Notes: generated by a model not told the origin, from the letters alone. Positions 1-8,888 are shown, numbered from the stretch's first letter. The stretch: DNA of 33,220 nt from Bradyrhizobiaceae bacterium (GCA_947481635.1 CANKHJ010000031.1:1-33220); one strand, 5' to 3'. Numbers and translations: made by a program.

Positions 1-110
1 CCCTGCAATGGAGCTGCCTATTATTTCTAAGCCAAGGGGATAGACTTGCGAAAGACCAAGCGGCGCCAACGCGACCTGCGCCTGCGATCGATCACGGAAG
101 CGCGCCGGTC

Positions 111-953
111 ATGACGGATGTCCTCGCCGCGGCGCCGTCGGCCGATCCAACTCTGGAAGCCGAACTGGCGGGCGACGGTCGCAAGTCCATTGCTACCGCC
201 CTGCGCAACAGCCTCTACCTCGGTACGTCGCTATTTCTGCTCGGCCTGGTCTGGGAACTGATCTCCCGGCGCGTCGGCGTCGATGTTCTCCCGGGGCCGG
301 TCGCTTCGATCCTGGCGATCGAGCAGGCGCACAAGGAGGGCTATCTCTGGTCGGATATCGGCATCACGGCCTATCGCATCGGCGGCGCGTTCCTGATCGC
401 TCTTGTGGTCAGCATCGTTGCCGGCGCGCTGCTCGGGCGGTCGCGCGTTGCTGAGCGGCTGTTCGGACCCTGGGTGACAATCGGCGCGTCGATCCCCTCC
501 CTGGTGGTGATCGTGGTGGTCTATCTTTCCGTGGGGATCAACGATCACGCGGCGATGATCGGCACCGCGTTCATCGTTGCACCGCCGATGATCTACGCGG
601 TCTGGGACGGCATCCGGTCGATCAATCCAGACCTGCAGGAAATGGCTCGGGTGTTCGCCGTGCCGCGGCTGACGGTGCTGACGCGGGTGATCCTGCCGCA
701 GACCACGCCGTTCATTTTCACCGCGGCGCGCACCGGGCTTTCGCTGACGTGGCGCATCATGATTTTCGTAGAGCTGCTCGGGCGCTCCTCGGGCGTCGGC
801 TACCGCATCCAGTATTTCTATAATCTTGTCGACATGCAGCGCGTGGTGGCGGCGGCGCTGCCATTCATCGCGCTGATGCTGGCGTTCGAATTCGGCGTGT
901 TGCGCCCGTTGGAGCGCTGGGTGTTCCGCTGGCGCCGGGAAGAAGCCAAATGA
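111..953 (+). CDS. ABC transporter permease (SsuC/TauC type)
   Basis: Inner-membrane subunit of an ABC importer of the sulfonate/nitrate/taurine class. The 280-residue protein has a soluble N-terminus and then about six hydrophobic segments. The EAA cytoplasmic loop that docks the ATPase lies around residues 177-200 (LQEMARVFAVPRLTVLTRV), followed by a Pro-Gln pair. Length is typical for the family. Its stop overlaps the ATPase start (ATGA, 950-953), so the two are translationally coupled, and the matching receptor is at 4475. The reading frame stays open upstream to the window edge, but there is no in-frame ATG or GTG before 111, so this ATG is the best start. Only a weak, distant GGAAG precedes it. 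The substrate cannot be read from the sequence; neighbours suggest an organic acid or aromatic compound rather than necessarily a sulfonate. Confidence 0.9.
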   Translation: MTDVLAAAPSADPTLEAELAGDGRKSIATALRNSLYLGTSLFLLGLVWELISRRVGVDVLPGPVASILAIEQAHKEGYLWSDIGITAYRIGGAFLIALVVSIVAGALLGRSRVAERLFGPWVTIGASIPSLVVIVVVYLSVGINDHAAMIGTAFIVAPPMIYAVWDGIRSINPDLQEMARVFAVPRLTVLTRVILPQTTPFIFTAARTGLSLTWRIMIFVELLGRSSGVGYRIQYFYNLVDMQRVVAAALPFIALMLAFEFGVLRPLERWVFRWRREEAK

Positions 954-1705
954 CCGCACGCCTCGTCTTCAAGACTATCGGACGGACCTTCCGCAGCGGC
1001 CAGCACACCACCACGGCGCTGGCCGGCGTCGACCTCACGCTGGAGCCGGGCAGCTTCACGGCGATCGTCGGGCCCAGCGGCTGCGGCAAGTCGACATTGC
1101 TGCACATCGCCGCCGGCCTGGACACGCAGTTCCAGGGAACGTTCACGCGTGATCCGGCCAACGCCAAATTGGCATGTCTGTTTCAGCAGCCGCGGCTGCT
1201 GCCGTGGCGCTCGGCGCGCGACAATGTTTCCTTCGTGCTCGAGGCGCGCGGCGTCAGCCGGCAGGAGGCGCGGCGCCGGGCCGGAGAGATGCTCGATCTG
1301 GTCGGGCTGGGGCCCGCCGCCAACCGCTATCCGAGCCAGCTGTCCGGCGGCATGCAGCAGCGGGTCTCGCTGGCGCGTGCGCTCGCGGTCGACCCCGATC
1401 TGCTGCTGATGGACGAGCCGTTCTCGGCGCTCGATGAGCTGACCGCGGCGCGCTTGCGTGAAGAACTGGTGGCGCTTTGCGCGCAGCGGGCGCGCACGAT
1501 CCTGTTCGTCACCCACAATATCCCGGAAGCTTGCTATCTGGCCGAGCGTGTGATCGTGATGACCGCGCATCCCGGAACCGTGATGGCCGAAGTCGATATC
1601 GATCTGCCGCGCCCGCGTAGCGCGGACGATCCGAGGCTCGCGGAAGTTGCAGCCCGCGTCCGCTTGTTTATCGACAATGGTCGCTCCAAAGAGATCGCCG
1701 CATGA
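950..1705 (+). CDS. ABC transporter ATP-binding protein (SsuB/TauB type)
   Basis: Cytoplasmic ATPase that powers the importer formed with the preceding permease. All ABC motifs are present in the 251 residues: Walker A GPSGCGKST at 41-49, Q-loop glutamines at 79-80, signature LSGGMQQR at 131-138, Walker B LLLMDE at 151-156, D-loop SALD, and the switch histidine in FVTHN (residue 189). The motif spacing and the sequence after the H-loop fit the nitrate/sulfonate/taurine ATPase group. It overlaps the permease upstream and the DapA-like gene downstream (ATGA at 1702-1705), which places a lyase gene inside a transporter operon. Confidence 0.95.
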   Translation: MTARLVFKTIGRTFRSGQHTTTALAGVDLTLEPGSFTAIVGPSGCGKSTLLHIAAGLDTQFQGTFTRDPANAKLACLFQQPRLLPWRSARDNVSFVLEARGVSRQEARRRAGEMLDLVGLGPAANRYPSQLSGGMQQRVSLARALAVDPDLLLMDEPFSALDELTAARLREELVALCAQRARTILFVTHNIPEACYLAERVIVMTAHPGTVMAEVDIDLPRPRSADDPRLAEVAARVRLFIDNGRSKEIAA

Positions 1706-2601
1706 CCGACTATTCCCTGCCGCATGGAATTTACCCGTATCTGGTCTCGCCGATCGACAGCAGCGGACGCGTCGATGAAGCGCTGATCGAGAAGCTGGTG
1801 AACGACCTGATCGAAGCTGGTGTCGACGGCATCACGCCGCTCGGCAGCACCGGCGAGGTGATGTATATCAGCCCTGCGCAGCGCCGCGCGATCGTGTCGG
1901 CAACCGTGCGCGCCACCGCCGGCCGCGTCCCGGTGGTGCCCGGCATGACCGCCTTTTCCACCTTCGACGCCGTCGATCAGGCGAAGGAATTGGAGCAGCT
2001 CGGCGCGAATGGCCTGGTGGTGATGCGCCAGAACGCGTTTCCGGTCACCGAAAAAGGCACCATCAGCTATTTCGGCGACGTCGCCCGCGCGGTCTCGCTG
2101 CCGATCGTGCTCTATACCAACCCGGCGCTGCTCGGCAGCGACTTCACGACCGAAAGCCTGATGGCGCTCTCGGACCTTCCCAACATCCGCTACATCAAGG
2201 ATGCGACCAGCGACACCGGCCGCATCCTGTCATTGACCAATCGCTTCGGCGCAAAGCTCGAAGTGTTCAGCGCTTCGGCTCATATCCCGGCCTTCGTGTT
2301 TCTGCTTGGCGGCGTCGGCTGGATGGCAGGCCCGGCCTGCGTAATCCCGCAGGCGGCGGCCGAGCTCTACCGCCGGGTCAAAAGCGGCGACATCGCCAGC
2401 GCCATGGAGTTGCAGCGGCCGCTTTGGGCAATCAACGAGTGTTTCCGCCGCTATCCGCTCGCGGCCTGCATCAAGACGGCGCTGCAGTTGCGGGGCTATG
2501 ATGTCGGCGATCCGATCCCGCCGCAGGGACCGTTGGACGGCAAGGCGCGCGACGAAATCGCCGCGGCGCTCGCTGCGGCCGACCGCGCGATCGGCCGCTG
2601 A
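1702..2601 (+). CDS. DapA/NAL-superfamily lyase (dihydrodipicolinate synthase-like)
   Basis: A class I (Schiff-base) aldolase/hydratase of the DHDPS/N-acetylneuraminate lyase superfamily, 299 residues, the usual length. The pyruvate-carboxylate binding motif GSTGE is at 48-52, the catalytic tyrosine is Y138 (LYTNP), and the Schiff-base lysine is K166 in RYIKDAT. Members split or form C-C bonds next to pyruvate or related 2-oxo acids. Because it is translationally coupled to an ABC importer and followed by FAD oxidoreductase and VOC genes, I infer a catabolic aldolase or hydratase rather than the biosynthetic DapA of lysine synthesis. The exact substrate is unknown. Confidence 0.85.
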   Translation: MTDYSLPHGIYPYLVSPIDSSGRVDEALIEKLVNDLIEAGVDGITPLGSTGEVMYISPAQRRAIVSATVRATAGRVPVVPGMTAFSTFDAVDQAKELEQLGANGLVVMRQNAFPVTEKGTISYFGDVARAVSLPIVLYTNPALLGSDFTTESLMALSDLPNIRYIKDATSDTGRILSLTNRFGAKLEVFSASAHIPAFVFLLGGVGWMAGPACVIPQAAAELYRRVKSGDIASAMELQRPLWAINECFRRYPLAACIKTALQLRGYDVGDPIPPQGPLDGKARDEIAAALAAADRAIGR

Positions 2602-2617
2602 GGCAGAGGTGACGAGC

Positions 2618-4024
2618 ATGAATTCCGGCGAATCCGAAGTTGTCCGCGAGCTGCGCGAAACGCTTGGCGACCAGGCGGTCCGTTCTTCCAGCGAAGACAT
2701 CATCAAGCTGATGCAGGACGAGTCGTGGCTCTCGCCGGTGCTGCAGCGCGAGCTTGATCGCCGAAACGCAAAGGAAGGCGCCAAGCTCGGCGTCCAGGCC
2801 GTGATCCGGCCTTCCAGCGAGGATGACGTCCGGCAGATGGCGGCGATTGCCGCACGGCACCGGGTGGCGATGACGCCGCGCGGCGCCGGCACGTCGAATT
2901 TTGGTTTGCTGGCGCCGGAGGAAGGCGGACTGATCATCGACTTCCGCGGCTTGACCGGCGAGCCGGAGGTCAAGGATGGCAGCGTGCGCGCCCCGGCCGG
3001 CACGCTGCAAGGCAAGATGGAACGCGCCGCCCGCGACAAGGGCCAGGAAATGCCGGTGCTCACCACGACCTACTCGGTCGCGACGATCGGCGGCTGGCTC
3101 TGCGGCGGTCACGCCGGTCTTGGCAGCAGCGTGCATGGCGCGGTGTGGGACGGCCTCGTTGAGGAAGTCCGCGTCGTCACGGTCGAGGAAAAGCCGCGCA
3201 CGCTGACATTTCGCGGGCATGAGATCGATCCATTGCTTCATACCTTCGGCACGGTCGGCATCGTCACCGAGACGACCATGCGCGCCGATCCGCTGCATGA
3301 ATGGCTCGAAGTCGTCGGCTTTTTTCCGAAGTTCGCTCAGGCATCGGCCTTCGTGCAGGAGATCTCCAACGACATGCGCTATCGCCTGCGCGTCGCGACG
3401 GCCCAGGACGAGGGACTGATGCCGGGGCTGCGCCAGTTGTCGTCGATCATGCAGCCGGGCGCCGGTGTGCTGCTGATCATCGATCGCGATCAGTTTTCCG
3501 ACGCGAGCAAGCTTGCTGAATCGCATGGCGGGTCACTGGTCGAGTGGCAGGTCTGGAAGCCGACATCGACCGGCAAGCCGTCCGTCGCGCAGATGGTCTA
3601 TGGCCACCGCATGCTCTGGGTGAAACGCTACCTGCCGGAGGCGGCGTTCTGCCATATCTATTATGACGCCGACAGGCCGGATGAGACCGTGCGGCTGCTC
3701 AAGGAGCGGTTCGGGGACGAATTGCTGTTCGAAATGAAGTTCATTCGCTCGCCCTGGATGCTGCGCGCACTTGGAATCAAAAATGGCGACTCGCTGCCGG
3801 CGGCGTTGTGCGTCGTGCGCAATGGCTCGGAACACGGCAAGGTCGACGAGATCCACGCATTCTGCGATGGCGCCGGCATCAAGTACCAGAATGCGCATAC
3901 CAACGTCATTGAAGAGAATGGCCTATTCTCGAATGTCGAGCCGATCGTGCGCCTGAAGTCCGAGCTCGATCCTTACAACCTGCTCAGCCGCGGCCGGCTG
4001 CGCTCAGCGGTAACACGCCAATGA
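2618..4024 (+). CDS. FAD-binding oxidoreductase (PCMH/GlcD type)
   Basis: Flavoprotein of the FAD_binding_4 (PCMH-type) superfamily, 468 residues from this start. The FAD domain covers about 58-230: an AVIRPSSEDDVRQMAAIA entry strand at 61-78, TPRGAGTS at 86-93 contacting the pyrophosphate, and ATIGGWLCGGHAGLGS at 155-170. The C-terminal half is the substrate cap and ends in a PYNLLSRGRL tail, close to the DPxNxLNPGK-like end of 2-hydroxyacid and aryl-alcohol oxidases. The frame is open 120 nt further upstream, inside the preceding gene, but ATG 2618 has a GAGGTG ribosome site about 7 nt away and gives a normal N-terminus. Relatives include glycolate/D-lactate dehydrogenases, so it may oxidise a hydroxy acid in the pathway fed by the upstream importer. 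It overlaps the VOC gene by ATGA. Confidence 0.82.
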   Translation: MNSGESEVVRELRETLGDQAVRSSSEDIIKLMQDESWLSPVLQRELDRRNAKEGAKLGVQAVIRPSSEDDVRQMAAIAARHRVAMTPRGAGTSNFGLLAPEEGGLIIDFRGLTGEPEVKDGSVRAPAGTLQGKMERAARDKGQEMPVLTTTYSVATIGGWLCGGHAGLGSSVHGAVWDGLVEEVRVVTVEEKPRTLTFRGHEIDPLLHTFGTVGIVTETTMRADPLHEWLEVVGFFPKFAQASAFVQEISNDMRYRLRVATAQDEGLMPGLRQLSSIMQPGAGVLLIIDRDQFSDASKLAESHGGSLVEWQVWKPTSTGKPSVAQMVYGHRMLWVKRYLPEAAFCHIYYDADRPDETVRLLKERFGDELLFEMKFIRSPWMLRALGIKNGDSLPAALCVVRNGSEHGKVDEIHAFCDGAGIKYQNAHTNVIEENGLFSNVEPIVRLKSELDPYNLLSRGRLRSAVTRQ

Positions 4025-4437
4025 GCCTCACAAAGATGGATCACGTCGCCATCGAGGTGGCGGACATCGACCGCTATATCGATCTTCTGGTCGGGACCGG
4101 CGGCATGAAGCTGCTGCGGCGCGCGACGGCGTTGCGCACCGGCACCCGCATGGCGATGGTCGGCGACCCCAATGGCATGAAACTTGAATTGATCGAGAAT
4201 GCCGAAGCGACCGTGCCGCGATATCTCCATGTCGCGTTCCGGAGCGCGGATGCCGAGGACACCGCGAAGGACCTGATCGACAAAGGATGGTCCGTGACCC
4301 GTGGCCCGGTGGAATTGAAGGACGCCCAGGCGCGCAGCATGCTGCTGAGCGACCCGAGCGGATTTGAATTGCAGGTGCTCACCTATCAGTCGACCAGTCC
4401 CGACATTGTGGAATGGTCCCCGGACGAGCCGGCCTGA
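4021..4437 (+). CDS. VOC family protein (glyoxalase/dioxygenase superfamily)
   Basis: A 138-residue single-module vicinal-oxygen-chelate protein. It has the typical start MDHVAIEVADIDRYIDLL and end LLSDPSGFELQVLTY, where DPSGFELQV carries the metal-ligand glutamate of the second beta-alpha-beta-beta-beta unit. An N-terminal histidine (MDHVA) supplies another ligand. The family includes glyoxalase I, extradiol dioxygenases and epimerases, and one such module usually acts as a dimer. It is translationally coupled to the FAD oxidoreductase (ATGA, 4021-4024), which suggests work on the same metabolite. The reaction cannot be assigned. Confidence 0.8.
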   Translation: MSLTKMDHVAIEVADIDRYIDLLVGTGGMKLLRRATALRTGTRMAMVGDPNGMKLELIENAEATVPRYLHVAFRSADAEDTAKDLIDKGWSVTRGPVELKDAQARSMLLSDPSGFELQVLTYQSTSPDIVEWSPDEPA

Positions 4438-4474
4438 CGAGACGTCACGGACCGGACAACAGACGAGAGATGAC

Positions 4475-5476
4475 ATGACACGCATGCGGACATTCACTGC
4501 ATTCAGTTTTGCTCTGGCGCTCGGCGCCATCGGCTTGTCCGGCGAGGCGCACAGCGCGGATCCGGTTCTGCGGTTTGCCGTCATCACCTCAGGTGGACAA
4601 TCGGAGGTGCCTTACGCCATTCAGAAGGGCGGCCTCGACAAGAAATATGGCATTCAGATCGAGATCATCGACTTCGCTGCGCCGGGCCAGCAATACACCA
4701 TGATTCGGTCGGATGCGGCCGACATCGCCGGCGGCAATTTCATCGACCTGATGCGCCAGCGCAAAGCCGGCGTCGGCATCCAGGCGGTTCACGGATTCAT
4801 GGGCTACAACAATCTGTTCGTCACCAAGGCGGATTCTTCAATCAAGACCTTCGAGGATCTGAAGGGCAAGAAGGTCGGCAACTTCGGCACCACCTTCCTG
4901 GATTGGCTGATCGTCCGCGTCGCGGGCAAGAAGGGCTACAACATCGATCTCGAGAAGGATGCGACGCTGGTCCAGGGCGCGCCGCCGCTGCTCGGCCAAT
5001 TCCTGACCAAGGGAGAGGTCGACGCCATCTTTCAGTTCAGCACGCTCACGCTCGCGCCGGTGTCGCGCAACGAACAGCGCGTCGTCAGCTATCTTCCGGA
5101 CCTGATGAAGAAAGCCGGCCTCGGCGCCGATCCGTTCTATCTGACCTGGATGCTCAGCGAAAAGTGGAGCAAGGCCAATCCGGAAGCCGTTGGACGCCTC
5201 TCGGCGATGCTAAACGAGGCCTATCAACTGCTCAAGACCGACGACAGCCTGTGGCCGACGCTTGCGGAACGCATCCGCATCACCGACCCCGCGTTGATCG
5301 TCGCCTATCGCGAGCATGCGCGCAAATACAGCAATCCGGCGTATCGGGCGGACCTGCTCAAGCCGACGCAGGACTTGGTGACCGATCTGGTCTCGATCGC
5401 CGGCGAGCAGGCGGTCGGCATCACGGGAATCGATCCGGCGGCGTTTCTGTTTCCAACGCCCACGCCGGCCAAGTGA
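4475..5476 (+). CDS. ABC transporter substrate-binding protein (NMT1/SsuA-like)
   Basis: Periplasmic receptor of the importer encoded at 111-1705. From this start it has 333 residues and a clear Sec signal peptide (MTRMRTFTAFSFALALGAIG, predicted cut after AHSA). The mature part follows the SsuA/TauA/ThiY fold: LRFAVITSGG, a hinge-region FEDLKGKKVG at about 120-130, and DAIFQFS in the second lobe. The open frame extends 111 nt upstream into the VOC gene, but that would bury the signal peptide, so ATG 4475 is chosen; it lies after GAGAG in a 37-nt gap. The receptor gene being separated from its permease and ATPase by three enzyme genes supports one operon for uptake and breakdown of one compound. 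Confidence 0.88.
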   Translation: MTRMRTFTAFSFALALGAIGLSGEAHSADPVLRFAVITSGGQSEVPYAIQKGGLDKKYGIQIEIIDFAAPGQQYTMIRSDAADIAGGNFIDLMRQRKAGVGIQAVHGFMGYNNLFVTKADSSIKTFEDLKGKKVGNFGTTFLDWLIVRVAGKKGYNIDLEKDATLVQGAPPLLGQFLTKGEVDAIFQFSTLTLAPVSRNEQRVVSYLPDLMKKAGLGADPFYLTWMLSEKWSKANPEAVGRLSAMLNEAYQLLKTDDSLWPTLAERIRITDPALIVAYREHARKYSNPAYRADLLKPTQDLVTDLVSIAGEQAVGITGIDPAAFLFPTPTPAK

Positions 5477-5508
5477 CAATCGGTCTCTCGAAGCGGTGCT
5501 GACCTACG

Positions 5509-7068
5509 ATGGCGCAATCAAGTTCGGCTAATGGCGGTGTTCCCGCATTCGATGAATCCTTCGACGTCGTCGTCGTCGGTTTCGGATTTGCGGGAGCGTT
5601 CGCCGCAATTCATGCGGCCGATGCCGGCTGCCGCGTGCTGCTCGCCGAGAAGCAGCCGATCCCCGGCGGCATCTCGATCTGCTCCTATGGATCGATGCGC
5701 AGCGCGCATGATGCCGACGCTGCCTTCGCCTATCTGAAGGCGACCAATGCCGGCCGCACGCCGGACGACATCAGCCGTGCGCTGGCCGATGGGATGACCA
5801 AGATCGAGGCGGAGATCCGCGAGCTCGCGAAAGTCAGCAACGCCGTGGTCGAGACCCGCGACAATGGCGGCAATTATCCGTTCCCCGGTTACGACACGTT
5901 CTACGACACCAACATCGCGCAGGTGCCGGGTTACGACGATTCACGCATGCTCTATCCGCATATGCGCGGCGGCCGTTCCGGCAATGGCTGGCGCGTGCTC
6001 AAGGTGCTGCAGGACAATATCGCCAAGCGCAATATCGAGGTGCGTTGCGATTTCCCCGCCGAGCGGCTGATCGCGAACCACGATCGCGAGGTGCTCGGGG
6101 TTCGCTTCAAAGACAAGAGCGGAAACGCTGTCGCGGTGAAAGCCCGGCGCGCGGTGATCCTGGCCTGTGGCGGCTTCGAGTCGAGCACGTCGATGAAGGA
6201 GCAATACTGGGAGAAGTCTCCGGTGCTTCCGGTCGCGACGACCGCGAATACCGGCGACGGCATCCGCATGGCGCAGGATCTCGGCGCCGAGCTGTGGCAC
6301 ATGTGGCATTACCACGGCGCCTACGGCTTCAAGTATCCCGATCCGGCGATCGAGCTGTCGGTGCGCGCCAAGCGGCTGCCCGATTGGTTTCCCGGCCTTG
6401 AGCACAAAGCCAAGGTTCAAATGGCCTGGATCATCGTCGACCAGGACGGCCGCCGCTACATGAATGAGTACACGCCGTATGCCCAGGACACGACGCACCG
6501 TCCGATGGAGCATTACGACTCGGCGCGACAGATTTTCCCGCGCATCCCGTCGCGGATGATCTACGACGAGAATGGACGCAAGCTCTATCCGGTCGGCCAG
6601 GCGATCTACAACAAGCTCGGCATCACGTTCGAATGGAGTGACGACAACCTGCGCGAAGTCGAGCTCGGCATCATCAAGAAGGCCGACACGATTGCCGGGC
6701 TGGCGCAGCACCTCGGCGTCGATGCCGCGATCCTCGAAGCCACCGTCGCGCGCTGGAATGAATCCTGCGCCCGCAACAAGGACGAAGAGTTCGGCCGTCC
6801 GTCGGGCACGATGATGCCGCTCGACACGCCGCCTTATTATGTCGGCGATCTTTATCCGATGGTGTCCAACACTCAGGGCGGCCCGGTGCATAATGCCCGG
6901 CAGCAGGTCATCGACGTGTTCAACGCGCCGATCTCGCGGCTCTATTCCGCCGGCGAACTGGGCAGCGGTTTCGGCTTTCTCTATCTCTCCGGCGGCAACC
7001 TCTCCGAATGCATTGTCGGTGGCGGCATCGCCGGACGCGGCGCCGCCGCGCTCTCGCCCTGGGACTGA
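5509..7068 (+). CDS. FAD-dependent oxidoreductase (fumarate reductase flavoprotein/3-ketosteroid dehydrogenase-like)
   Basis: A 519-residue FAD_binding_2 flavoprotein. The dinucleotide-binding fold opens at 19-33 with VVVGFGFAGAFAA, and the conserved acidic residue ending strand 2 is in LLAEKQ. The family's FAD-closing segment is at the C-terminus: NTQGGPVHN, then LYSAGELGSGFGFLY and SGGNLSECIVGGGIAGR. The capping domain between them carries the substrate site. There is no signal peptide or heme motif, so it is a soluble cytoplasmic enzyme. Known relatives reduce or desaturate C=C bonds next to a carbonyl or carboxylate (fumarate, urocanate, 3-ketosteroids). It follows the receptor gene by 32 nt and probably belongs to the same operon. 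The substrate is unknown. Confidence 0.85.
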   Translation: MAQSSSANGGVPAFDESFDVVVVGFGFAGAFAAIHAADAGCRVLLAEKQPIPGGISICSYGSMRSAHDADAAFAYLKATNAGRTPDDISRALADGMTKIEAEIRELAKVSNAVVETRDNGGNYPFPGYDTFYDTNIAQVPGYDDSRMLYPHMRGGRSGNGWRVLKVLQDNIAKRNIEVRCDFPAERLIANHDREVLGVRFKDKSGNAVAVKARRAVILACGGFESSTSMKEQYWEKSPVLPVATTANTGDGIRMAQDLGAELWHMWHYHGAYGFKYPDPAIELSVRAKRLPDWFPGLEHKAKVQMAWIIVDQDGRRYMNEYTPYAQDTTHRPMEHYDSARQIFPRIPSRMIYDENGRKLYPVGQAIYNKLGITFEWSDDNLREVELGIIKKADTIAGLAQHLGVDAAILEATVARWNESCARNKDEEFGRPSGTMMPLDTPPYYVGDLYPMVSNTQGGPVHNARQQVIDVFNAPISRLYSAGELGSGFGFLYLSGGNLSECIVGGGIAGRGAAALSPWD

Positions 7069-7103
7069 ACGCAGCGCAACGCTTTCGGCCAGGCTCCTAT
7101 TTT

Positions 7104-7157
7104 GGCGGCGCGCTGATCGCCGCCGGCCTTCATCGTGCCGTTTCGAATGCCGAAACG
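7104..7157 (+). other. Two hairpins in the gap before the Bug gene
   Basis: In the 188-nt gap after the flavoprotein gene, GGCGGCG (7104-7110) pairs with CGCCGCC (7118-7124) around a 7-nt loop, and CGTTTCG (7139-7145) pairs perfectly with CGAAACG (7151-7157) around AATGC. Neither is followed by a T-run, so they are weak terminators at best. The second could equally be an operator for the Bug gene at 7257. Confidence 0.35.
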
Positions 7158-7256
7158 ATCGCACTTCGCGGATCGCTTCAACCTGTCGCGGTCTAGTCTC
7201 CCCGCATCCGTACCGGACGATCAATGGTGCGGAATCCAACAGGGGGAGACGCGGCA

Positions 7257-8237
7257 ATGGCACCCACCAGGCGTGACGTCGTTGTGATGGGAGGGGCGGC
7301 GTCTCTGCTGGCCTCGACCGGCATCGGTGTGGCCGACACCTGGCCGACCAGGACTGCGACCGTGATCTCGCCCTATCCGCCGGGCGGCGGCAGCGACATC
7401 ATCGCGCGCATGGTCGCCGATGCCTTGACCGAGTCTCTCGGGCAGAAATTCATCATCGAGAACATTGCCGGCGCGGCCGGAGCGTTGGGGGGCGCCAAGC
7501 TGGCAAGGTCCAACCCTGACGGTTACACCATCCTGGTCAGCGGCAGCGCGCCGCTTGCCGCCAACAAAGTGGTGCAGAAGGATCTCTCATACGATCCGCA
7601 GCTCGATTTCACGCCGATCTCGCTGGTGACCGAAACGCCGCTTCTGCTCACCTGCGCGACCAATGTGCCGGTGCACTCGATCAAGGACTTCATCGCCTAC
7701 GCGAGAGCCAATCCGGACAAGGCCAATATCGGTAATCCAGGCGCGGGCACCAAGGGGCACATCGCCGCCGCGATCCTGGCGAGCCGGGCCGGCATCAAGC
7801 TCACTCACATTCCCTACAAGGGCTCGCCGCCGCTGCTGACCGACCTTCTCGGCGGTCATGTTCAGTTCGGGGTCGATACCGCGTCGAATTATCTTCAGAA
7901 CATCGAGGAAGGAAAAGTCCGCGCGATCGCCGCGACGTCGTTGAAGCGGGCGCCGCGGTTGCCGAGCCTTCCGACCGTGGCGGAGCAGGGAATTGACGGT
8001 TTCAATGTGACCGGCTGGTTCGCCGCCGTCGGGCCCAAGGGCATGCCGCGCGACATCACGATGAAGATCGTCACGACGTTGAAAACGTGGCTCGCGACGC
8101 CGCAAGCCCAGAAGAAGCTTGCGGACATCTCGATGACGCCGATCGGCAGCACGCCCGAGGAACTGGCCGAGGCAACCGAGCTGGAGATCAGCTCGATCCG
8201 GCCGCTGGTGGCGGCCGGCATCGTCGAGCGGACCTGA
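7257..8237 (+). CDS. Bug/TctC-family tripartite tricarboxylate receptor, probable Tat substrate
   Basis: Periplasmic solute-binding protein of the Bug (TctC) family, 326 residues. ATG 7257 follows AGGGGGAG at 7241-7248, a much better start than the ATG at 7224 in the same frame. From it the N-terminus has a twin arginine (TRRDVVV, residues 4-10), a hydrophobic core and an alanine/valine cut region before DTWPTR, which suggests Tat export. Family motifs include PPGGGSDIIARM, IENIAGAAGALG, NPDGYTIL, and THIPYKGSPPLLTDLLGG around the ligand pocket. Bug proteins bind carboxylates, amides or aromatic acids. No TctA or TctB membrane gene is in the window. The SnoaL-like gene follows by 6 nt. Confidence 0.9.
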   Translation: MAPTRRDVVVMGGAASLLASTGIGVADTWPTRTATVISPYPPGGGSDIIARMVADALTESLGQKFIIENIAGAAGALGGAKLARSNPDGYTILVSGSAPLAANKVVQKDLSYDPQLDFTPISLVTETPLLLTCATNVPVHSIKDFIAYARANPDKANIGNPGAGTKGHIAAAILASRAGIKLTHIPYKGSPPLLTDLLGGHVQFGVDTASNYLQNIEEGKVRAIAATSLKRAPRLPSLPTVAEQGIDGFNVTGWFAAVGPKGMPRDITMKIVTTLKTWLATPQAQKKLADISMTPIGSTPEELAEATELEISSIRPLVAAGIVERT

Positions 8238-8243
8238 CGGGCG

Positions 8244-8867
8244 ATGCAACCCGACAGCAATGGCCGCCTCCAGGCGCTGCTCGACCGTGAGGAGCTGTTC
8301 GATCTGGTGCGGCGCGAGCGCTTCGCGCGAGACCAGCGCCGCTTCGACGTCATGCGCGATTGCTTCGACGACGATGCTTATATCCGAACCAGCTGGTTCG
8401 ACGGGCGTGGTGGAGAAGCCTATGTCGAGGCAACACGCAAGTGGATGAGCTCGACCGGCAACAGCAAGCACTGGGTGTTCCCGGCCTTTGCCCAGGTTGC
8501 CGGCGACCGCGCGACGGTCGAGAGCCCGGCGATGATCTTCAACCGGGCGAAGCTCGAGGGCGTGGAAATCGACTTCCACGTCTTCTGCCGGTTTTTCTCG
8601 CGCGCCGTGCGAAAGAATGGGGTCTGGAAGCTGCTGAGCTTTGAAGTCTTCTTCGAGCGGGACATCATGCGTCCGGTCAATCCTGGCGAAAACCTGCCGA
8701 TCGACGCAGCGCTGCTCTCCACCTTCCGTCCGTCCTATCGCTTCCTCGCCTACATCCAGACCAGCCGCGGGGTGACCGTGAACCCGGATCTGCTTGGCGA
8801 TGACCGGCCTGATCAGTTGGACGCCTTCCACGCGGACGAGGATCGCTGGCTCGCCCAACGCGACTGA
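8244..8867 (+). CDS. Nuclear transport factor 2/SnoaL-like protein
   Basis: A 207-residue protein whose first 150 residues look like the SnoaL_4/NTF2-like cone fold. It has an N-terminal helix pair with the common sequence DREELFDLVRRERFARDQRRFDVMRDCFDDDAYIRTSW (positions 8304-8396 approximately encode the middle), then strand-forming segments VESPAMIF, DFHVFCRFF and GVWKLLSFEV. Such domains serve as isomerases, cyclases, dehydratases or small subunits of ring-hydroxylating dioxygenases. The extra 50 residues at the C-terminus (YRFLAYIQTSRG...) are common in SnoaL-like relatives of aromatic catabolism. It starts 6 nt after the Bug gene and is probably co-transcribed. No reaction can be assigned. 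Confidence 0.75.
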   Translation: MQPDSNGRLQALLDREELFDLVRRERFARDQRRFDVMRDCFDDDAYIRTSWFDGRGGEAYVEATRKWMSSTGNSKHWVFPAFAQVAGDRATVESPAMIFNRAKLEGVEIDFHVFCRFFSRAVRKNGVWKLLSFEVFFERDIMRPVNPGENLPIDAALLSTFRPSYRFLAYIQTSRGVTVNPDLLGDDRPDQLDAFHADEDRWLAQRD

Positions 8868-8888
8868 GCGACACGCGTTTGGCGGTCG

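Noticed and set aside
1702-2601. Biosynthetic DapA of lysine synthesis.
   Set aside because: The superfamily motifs are there, but the gene is embedded in an importer operon with oxidoreductases, which points to a catabolic lyase.
5941-7263. Long open frame of about 440 codons on the minus strand.
   Set aside because: It lies opposite the FAD-dependent oxidoreductase, is rich in Arg, His and Asp as expected of antisense GC-rich DNA, and has no recognisable domain.
7587-8858. Open frame of 423 codons on the minus strand.
   Set aside because: It runs antisense through the Bug and SnoaL-like genes, with shadow-like composition and no motif.
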